Assembly (NCBI GenBank): GCA_003485765.1
Contig: DNHS01000028.1
Coordinates: forward strand, 12,345 to 23,106
Direction: 5' to 3'
DNA from: Candidatus Omnitrophota bacterium
Lineage (GTDB): Bacteria > Omnitrophota > Gorgyraeia > Gorgyraeales > Gorgyraeaceae
DNA length: 10,762 bases
The notes beneath the pieces are model-generated. The model was not told where the DNA came from. It was given only the letters and a program-made list of their open reading frames with translations, and ran no database searches. Each line of letters opens with the position of its first letter. Within the stretch, counting starts at the first letter, position 1. This document shows positions 6,094 through 10,762 of the stretch, one piece after another. The position numbers and the translations under genes are program-made.

Positions 6094-9000
6094 ATGGATG
6101 GATTTGAAAAGTTTTATAGAGAACTGAACATAGAGCAGAAAAAGGCAGTGGATGCTATCGAGGGGCCGGTTCTTGTCCTGGCAGGGCCCGGGACAGGCAA
6201 AACGCAGATACTTTCTGTGCGGGCCGCGAATATCATACTCCAGAAAAAAGCCCTTCCCGAAAATATCTTGACGCTTACCTATACAAATGCTGCAGCCAAG
6301 ACAATGAAGGAGCGTCTTGCAAAAATTATAGGTTTTAAGGGCTATGATGTCTATGTTGCGACATTTCATAGTTTTGCGAACTCAATTCTTTTAGATTCCG
6401 AAGAAGCGGCTAACTATATCCAGGAGAGAATACAGATTGAAGATATAGAGCAGGTAAGGGCAATAGAGTATATCCTGGACCACACCCAGGGTATCTCTGA
6501 AATAAGGCCTTTTAACGCGCCGTATAATTACGTAAAAGACATACAGAAAAAGATAAGCGATTTAAAGAGGGAAGGCGTGAGCCCTGAAGAATTTCTGAAA
6601 TATGTAAAAACATTAAAGCCGGACGGCGCGTATATAGAAGAAAAACATGTGCCAAGGATAAAGGCTCTAGCTATTATTTATGACCAGTATGAAAAACTTA
6701 AGGCGAGCGGGAATAAAGAGGTTTTTGACGAGCGCGGAAGGTATGATTATGACGATATGATTATGATGGCTACCTATGCGCTAAACAATGAGCCGATCTT
6801 GAAGAAAAAATATCAAGACCAGTATCAATTTTTCATGGTGGATGAATTCCAGGATACAAATGGAGCCCAGCTTAAGTTATTATTTTCCATATTCAAAGGA
6901 GAAAATCCGAATGTATGCTGCGTAGGAGACGATGACCAGTCAATATACAGATTCCAGGGCGCAAGCATCGGCAATTTTAAGGAGCTAAAAAATAAATTCA
7001 AGAATTTAGAAACAATATCTTTAAAGAATAATTACCGCTCAACAAAAGAGATAATAGGCCTTAGCCAGTCTCTAATAAAAGAGGTGCCGGAGGATGAGAG
7101 GACAGGCGATAAAGACCTTATAAATATAATGGATTTTAAGAAAAAATCAATAGACTACTATGAATTTACCCGGGAGGCGGAGGAGCTGGGTTTTATTGTG
7201 AAAAAAGTAAAAGAGCTCAAAGAACAGATTGAATCTTCAAAAGACCTCAGCCTGGAAGAGAAAGAGAACCCTTATAACAATATAGCGATTTTAGTCAGGA
7301 AGAGGGATTTGATATTGAAGATAACGGATAAATTTTTACACTCAGGTATCCCATATGCGACTGACGGCAAAGAAGATATGAGGCCTGAACCGCGGGTCAG
7401 ACAGATGCTGGATGTTTTGGAACTTGCAAGCATGGGCCCGGAAAATTATGAAGATAGAGACAGGGTTTTATATAAGGTGCTGATAGCAGACTATTTTAAA
7501 ATTCCGCTAGTGGATACATTGGGCCTGATAGCCAAAGTAAATAAGAAGAAAAGAAATAAAGAAGACGCTAAGGTCTTTTTGGAATTTTTAAATTCAGAAG
7601 AGTTATCAGGAAGCCTGAAAAATGCAAGAGCTGCAATAAAAAAACTTATAGAGAATTCGCAATCTAAGCCAGCGCATACATCCCTGATGGAATATGTAGA
7701 AGATGCCGGGATTTATAAATATATCCTGGAGAAATACGATAAAGATGACGTTGTGAGAATCAGAGAATTAAGAGCGCTGTCATCTTTTATAAATATGATA
7801 AAGAGTTCAGATATGTCAAAACCAGGATTAACATTAAAGGATTTCGTAGAGGAGATAAGGACAAGAAATGAGCATGGCATGCCGCTGGAAGGGAATCTTG
7901 TGACAATGACTCAGAACGGGGTTAGGATCTTTACAGCGCATGGTTCTAAAGGCCAGGAGTTTTACAGCGTTATAATTCCATTCTGCCTGCAGGATAAAAG
8001 TTGGCCCATAAAGCCAAGGCCTGATACAATTCCGCTTCCTCCGGATATGACAAAAGGCGTAGAAAGAGTTAGCAGCAAAGAAAGGATAAAAGAGCTAAGG
8101 TCTTACGACGAAACAAGGCTTTTTTACGTAGCTGTATCAAGGGCCAGGAGTAATATTATATTCACTGCGAGCCCGGACGAAAACTCTATTTCCAGCGTAT
8201 TTTTGCATAGGCTTGGCATAAAGCCTAAAACGCCTGATTTAAAAGAAGAAGATATTCTGGTAAGTTTCCTTGAAAAAACAAGCCTTATGGAGCCTTTTAT
8301 CGGGACGGAAGAAGTTCTATCTGACCTGGTTAAAGACATGACGCTAAACCCTACAAGCCTGGATAATTATCTAAAATGCAGGCGGAAATTTCTTTATGAT
8401 AATGCGCTGATGCTTCCTTCCGCAAAAAAGCAAAGCCTTATGTTCGGCAATGCAGTACACACAGGGCTGGAAAATTTATACAGGGAATACATCAGGACAA
8501 AGAGGTTTCCTGATTTCCAGTTTTTCAAGGAAAGATTTCTCGAGGCGTTAAAATTCCAAGGGCCTGAGAAGGCTATAGAATTAAGGTGCAAAGAACAATT
8601 TGATGGTTTGAAAAAATATTACAGCAAGATATCTGAAAAGCCTATAAAACCAATCGGGCTTGAAAACAGGATGCCTGTAAATATAGATGGCATTATTTTC
8701 ACAGGCAAATACGATAAATTAGAATTAGAAGATGAGAAAAATAATCTTGTGAGAGTAGTTGATTATAAGACAGGTCAGCCCAATAAACACGCTAAAGGTA
8801 TTTTTGAAGCTGGGAGCCTTGAAAGCGAAGAATGCGATGGTTACTTAAGGCAGTTAGTGTGCTATAAACTTTTATACGAAAGAGATAAGACCAGGCAGGA
8901 TAAAAATATAGTTGTAAGCCATGGCGTGCTTGTGTTTGTAGAACCTGCCAAAACAGCAATAAGAAAATACGGGATAAAAGAAGGCGAGCCGACAGAATTT

Positions 9001-9156
9001 AAAGTAGCTCTCAGGGAAGATATGGTAGATGAAATGGAGGGCATTATAAAGAATACCTGGAGGAATATTCAGGATCTCCGTTTTGAAAAACTTCCTGAAC
9101 GCGATAAAGATAAATGCGCTAATTGCGATTTTGATCGCATCTGCTGGGGGAAGTAA
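6094..9156 (+). CDS. UvrD/Rep superfamily 1 helicase fused to iron-staple PD-(D/E)XK nuclease
   Basis: A 1020-residue DNA motor plus nuclease. Helicase motifs in order: Q-motif region LNIEQKKAVDA (11-21), Walker A AGPGTGKT (30-37), Ia TYTNAAAKTM (62-71), II VDEFQDTN (249-256), III VGDDDQSIYRFQGA (277-290), IV NNYRS (312-316), V TAHGSKGQEF (614-623), VI LFYVAVSRAR (676-685). The C-terminal 270 residues are a RecB/AddB-type nuclease: His789 in GNAVH, Asp874 in GKYDK, Asp890 and Lys892 in VVDYKTGQP, and a QLVCY motif at 920-924. Cys762 (YLKCRRKF) with Cys1008, Cys1011 and Cys1017 (C-X2-C-X5-C) match the [4Fe-4S] staple of AddB, AdnAB and Cas4. It likely processes DNA ends or repairs breaks. No RecC/AddA-type partner is in the window. 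The ribosome site is weak, and it probably shares the flavoredoxin promoter. The last 38 bases overlap the convergent gene. Confidence 0.93.
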   Translation: MDGFEKFYRELNIEQKKAVDAIEGPVLVLAGPGTGKTQILSVRAANIILQKKALPENILTLTYTNAAAKTMKERLAKIIGFKGYDVYVATFHSFANSILLDSEEAANYIQERIQIEDIEQVRAIEYILDHTQGISEIRPFNAPYNYVKDIQKKISDLKREGVSPEEFLKYVKTLKPDGAYIEEKHVPRIKALAIIYDQYEKLKASGNKEVFDERGRYDYDDMIMMATYALNNEPILKKKYQDQYQFFMVDEFQDTNGAQLKLLFSIFKGENPNVCCVGDDDQSIYRFQGASIGNFKELKNKFKNLETISLKNNYRSTKEIIGLSQSLIKEVPEDERTGDKDLINIMDFKKKSIDYYEFTREAEELGFIVKKVKELKEQIESSKDLSLEEKENPYNNIAILVRKRDLILKITDKFLHSGIPYATDGKEDMRPEPRVRQMLDVLELASMGPENYEDRDRVLYKVLIADYFKIPLVDTLGLIAKVNKKKRNKEDAKVFLEFLNSEELSGSLKNARAAIKKLIENSQSKPAHTSLMEYVEDAGIYKYILEKYDKDDVVRIRELRALSSFINMIKSSDMSKPGLTLKDFVEEIRTRNEHGMPLEGNLVTMTQNGVRIFTAHGSKGQEFYSVIIPFCLQDKSWPIKPRPDTIPLPPDMTKGVERVSSKERIKELRSYDETRLFYVAVSRARSNIIFTASPDENSISSVFLHRLGIKPKTPDLKEEDILVSFLEKTSLMEPFIGTEEVLSDLVKDMTLNPTSLDNYLKCRRKFLYDNALMLPSAKKQSLMFGNAVHTGLENLYREYIRTKRFPDFQFFKERFLEALKFQGPEKAIELRCKEQFDGLKKYYSKISEKPIKPIGLENRMPVNIDGIIFTGKYDKLELEDEKNNLVRVVDYKTGQPNKHAKGIFEAGSLESEECDGYLRQLVCYKLLYERDKTRQDKNIVVSHGVLVFVEPAKTAIRKYGIKEGEPTEFKVALREDMVDEMEGIIKNTWRNIQDLRFEKLPERDKDKCANCDFDRICWGK

Positions 9157-10420
9157 CCAAGTTGACACTTTTGACATTGTCAGAAGTGTCAACTTGGTGG
9201 TAAGAGAGTTTGGAGATACGAAGGTTTTCAAGTCCTGAATCGTCCATGCAGTTGATGCGCTTATATTGAGTCATTTCTTTTGAGAATTCCCTGAAGATAA
9301 ATTCTGAAATACCTTTAAATTTCAAATTACAGATTTCCAGAAGCACGCAAAACATATCTTTGGTAATTTCAAATCCGAACGTATAAGCTGAAATTTTCCC
9401 TTTTATTTTTACAACCCTTCCGGTTAACCCCAGGGGTTTAAAATTTTCTATCGCGAGTTTGTGGCTGGAGTTACTATCTTCTAAAAGTTTGTGGAAGTAA
9501 AGGTCAGGGAATTTCTTTTTTCTTTCAAAGGCCCATCTCGAGAATAATTTCAAGCAATCTTTTTTCATGAGCTGCTTATAAGGCAGATACTGAAATTTAT
9601 AATTTTTTGAAAAATAGTTACAGCTCGCCCTTTTGTGTTTATATTTATTGCCTTTAAGTTCAGCAAGGCTTTCTCTCAGGTATATATAATCAGGAAATTT
9701 TTTGAGAGAATTAAAATCTACATAGCCATAATCTGTTTCAAGCAGTATTTCCAGATCCTTATCCCTGCCTTTTTTCTTCCACCATACAGGATTTTTATCT
9801 TTCCATATGTATAGATTTACAAAGTTCTGGCTGGAATCAGGTTCTTTAATTTTTTTAAAGAATCTGTCAAATATATCCTTATCTTTCAACGATATTTGTC
9901 TGAATCCGCTTTTCTCGGGATTATTAATGATCAGTTTTGTAAGAGCGCCTAAATATGAAAATTGTATTACGTCGCTCTGAAAATCGCCTATAAATGAAGG
10001 GTTTCTGGCTACTAGAGTTGCGATTTCTTTTTTTTCCAATAAATCAACCAGGTAATGGAAATAATTTTTTATGGAGTTTCCCATTTCAGGGATTGCGCTG
10101 AACGGGCATTTTTTATCTATCCCCAGGACAATCTTTTCGCGTTTTTCATCGAACATTATTGTAAAAGGGTAAAGCTGGCAGTCAAAAGGCCTTTTTGAAT
10201 AAATAGTGCATTTATTGTTTTTGGCGTTAAAGAAATAGCAGGCATGCATATCTTGCCAGGGTTTTAACTTTACGCGGCATGATTTGCCCAGATGATGCTT
10301 TATTTTTGGCGTTATTTCATGGGGCAGAAAAAGCGGGGCAAGAAGCGCATTTTTATCAAGAAACCTGCAGCATACATCGCATGAAAGACAAAGTTTATTT
10401 GGTACAATTTGTTTTAACAT
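9119..10420 (-). CDS. YkgJ-type cysteine-cluster domain fused to DUF2156 (MprF C-terminal-like) domain
   Basis: A 433-residue soluble protein in two parts. Residues about 8-110 are a YkgJ/CxxCxxCC metal-binding domain: Cys11, Cys14, Cys17, Cys18, then Cys61, Cys71 (NKCTIYSKRPFDC), Cys81 and Cys105, expected to hold iron or zinc. Residues about 150-410 look like DUF2156, the GNAT-like fold of the lysyl-phosphatidylglycerol synthase C-terminus: YIYLRESLAELKGNKYKHKR at 245-264, GLTGRVVKIKGKISAYTFG at 331-349, and INCMDDSGLENLRISKLSYH at 389-408. No membrane spans are seen, so it is not MprF itself. The substrate is unknown; aminoacyl transfer from tRNA is the family precedent. The last 26 or so residues come from the palindrome and from antisense helicase sequence, so the native end has probably been replaced. 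The ATG at 10420 has no ribosome site and seems leaderless. Confidence 0.8.
   Translation of the reverse strand: MLKQIVPNKLCLSCDVCCRFLDKNALLAPLFLPHEITPKIKHHLGKSCRVKLKPWQDMHACYFFNAKNNKCTIYSKRPFDCQLYPFTIMFDEKREKIVLGIDKKCPFSAIPEMGNSIKNYFHYLVDLLEKKEIATLVARNPSFIGDFQSDVIQFSYLGALTKLIINNPEKSGFRQISLKDKDIFDRFFKKIKEPDSSQNFVNLYIWKDKNPVWWKKKGRDKDLEILLETDYGYVDFNSLKKFPDYIYLRESLAELKGNKYKHKRASCNYFSKNYKFQYLPYKQLMKKDCLKLFSRWAFERKKKFPDLYFHKLLEDSNSSHKLAIENFKPLGLTGRVVKIKGKISAYTFGFEITKDMFCVLLEICNLKFKGISEFIFREFSKEMTQYKRINCMDDSGLENLRISKLSYHQVDTSDNVKSVNLVTSPSRCDQNRN
9156..9198. repeat. 43-base near-perfect palindrome at the convergent gene junction
   Basis: Arms 9156-9176 and 9178-9198 pair at 20 of 21 positions around a single central base (9177). 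The only mismatch (9171/9183) is a G-U pair in a plus-strand transcript and an A-C clash in a minus-strand one. Each arm holds the TTGACA/TGTCAA unit twice at a nine-base period (9162 and 9171 on the left). It begins on the last base of the helicase stop codon and is read as residues 408-422 of the minus-strand gene. GTAA occurs on both sides (9153-9156 and 9200-9203), possibly a target duplication. No T run follows on either side, so it is not a standard intrinsic terminator, though an RNA hairpin this strong could protect or end transcripts. A REP-like mobile element is an alternative. Confidence 0.85.
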
Positions 10421-10426
10421 AAACGT

Positions 10427-10435
10427 ATTTTATCA
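10427..10435 (-). promoter_or_regulatory. Extended -10, leaderless promoter of the YkgJ-DUF2156 gene
   Basis: On the minus strand TGA-TAAAAT (10435-10427) is an extended -10 with five of six matches. Six bases follow, then the ATG at 10420, so transcription would begin on the A of the start codon. No good -35 is seen at 16-18 bases, which is normal for extended -10 promoters. No ribosome site is present. Confidence 0.55.
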
Positions 10436-10443
10436 CTAAAGTC

Positions 10444-10472
10444 TTCACTTTACATTGATTTTTTGATATAAT
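10444..10472 (+). promoter_or_regulatory. Extended -10 promoter of the lipoprotein gene
   Basis: TTCACT (10444-10449, four of six), 17 bases, TATAAT (10467-10472) preceded by TGA, an extended -10. Initiation would be near 10479. It is followed by an AGGAGGAG ribosome site (10490-10497) and the ATG at 10503. It is divergent from, and back to back with, the promoter of the YkgJ-DUF2156 gene. Confidence 0.75.
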
Positions 10473-10502
10473 AACAAAAAGTCAGAAAGAGGAGGAGTGT
10501 AT

Positions 10503-10762
10503 ATGAGAAAGAAGGGTTATGTTATTGTATCTATATTGGTGCTGTTAACATTTTATGGATGCAATATTGTTCCTAAATCAGTTCAATATCAGAGAGAAGA
10601 GGAAAAGCTTGTAGGAAGCACTGATATTATTAATCCTAAGATTGAGGAAGTGCAGGTTATATTGAAGAGCGAAGGTTATGAGCCTGGGAATACAGATGGA
10701 AGGATGGGAAAGGAAACGCGCGACGCCATAAAGGCATTTCAGGAATCAATAGGCCTTAAGAG
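10503..10762 (+). CDS. Probable lipoprotein with peptidoglycan-binding domain (C-terminus off the right edge)
   Basis: The first 86 residues of a gene cut by the window edge. Residues 1-19 form a signal sequence (Lys3-Lys4, then a hydrophobic core at 6-17) ending at Cys20. Its FYGC is a poor lipobox, with aromatic residues at -3 and -2, so lipid attachment is likely but not certain. From about residue 46 the sequence KIEEVQVILKSEGYEPGNTDG followed by ETRDAIKAFQ has the PG_binding_1 pattern (paired helices, a Gly-x-x-Asp-Gly turn, Thr-x-x-Ala-Ile-x-x-Phe-Gln). It would anchor to or act on the cell wall from the outer face of the membrane. Any catalytic domain lies beyond the edge. Promoter and ribosome site are both strong, so it is probably well expressed. 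Confidence 0.82.
   Translation, partial: MRKKGYVIVSILVLLTFYGCNIVPKSVQYQREEEKLVGSTDIINPKIEEVQVILKSEGYEPGNTDGRMGKETRDAIKAFQESIGLK

Noticed and set aside
5998..6369. Cysteine-rich minus-strand frame of 123 codons.
   Set aside because: It is the shadow of the flavoredoxin end and helicase start. The cysteines arise from reverse-complement Ala/Gly codons and show no consistent metal-binding spacing.
9156..9198. The palindrome as a plain intrinsic terminator, or as part of a CRISPR array.
   Set aside because: No T run follows on either strand and the loop is too small for a classic terminator. There is one copy only and no spacer pattern, so it is not CRISPR.

Overview
The window looks like an ordinary chromosomal housekeeping and accessory stretch from an AT-rich, probably anaerobic bacterium. 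It has standard bacterial starts and sigma70-type promoters (TTGACA / TATAAT with 17-bp spacers), strong GGAGG-type ribosome sites on several genes, heavy use of AGG/AGA/ATA codons, a Thermotoga-like single-cluster ferredoxin and a flavoredoxin-type protein. No rRNA, tRNA, phage, transposase or CRISPR signal is present. The phylum cannot be fixed from this sequence. An uncultured lineage such as Omnitrophota would fit, but that is only an impression.

Layout, left to right. (1) 1-1367, minus: a nearly complete GlcD-type FAD-linked oxidase that runs off the left edge. (2) 1404-3513, plus: a three-gene, translationally coupled operon (half-size TauE/SafE permease, endonuclease III, AAA-type ATPase) joined by two ATGA overlaps. 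(3) 3577-3762, plus: a 61-aa ferredoxin with its own consensus-like promoter. (4) 3768-5416, minus: an LeuT-fold NSS sodium symporter followed, through another ATGA overlap, by a 32-residue single-span protein that looks like a MetS-type small subunit. (5) 5517-9156, plus: a flavoredoxin-like flavin protein and, 10 bases on, a 1020-aa UvrD-type helicase fused to an iron-sulphur PD-(D/E)XK nuclease. (6) 9119-10420, minus: a YkgJ cysteine-cluster domain fused to a DUF2156 (MprF C-terminal-like) domain. Its 3' end overlaps the helicase and reads through a 43-base palindrome. (7) 10503 to the right edge, plus: the start of a probable lipoprotein with a peptidoglycan-binding domain.

The genes do not form one obvious pathway. 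Two are DNA-repair genes (endonuclease III and the helicase-nuclease), two are membrane transporters, and three are redox proteins (FAD oxidase, ferredoxin, flavoredoxin). The points most worth a second look are four. The first is the palindrome that forms the C-terminal coding end of the YkgJ-DUF2156 gene. The second is the unannotated 32-aa NSS partner. The third is the iron-staple helicase-nuclease. The fourth is a strand-specific pattern: all three minus-strand genes that head a transcript lack a ribosome site and carry a -10 box placed so that transcription would begin at or within about two bases of the start codon, whereas the plus-strand genes with clear promoters have strong ribosome sites. 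I found no convincing wholly new multi-gene system.
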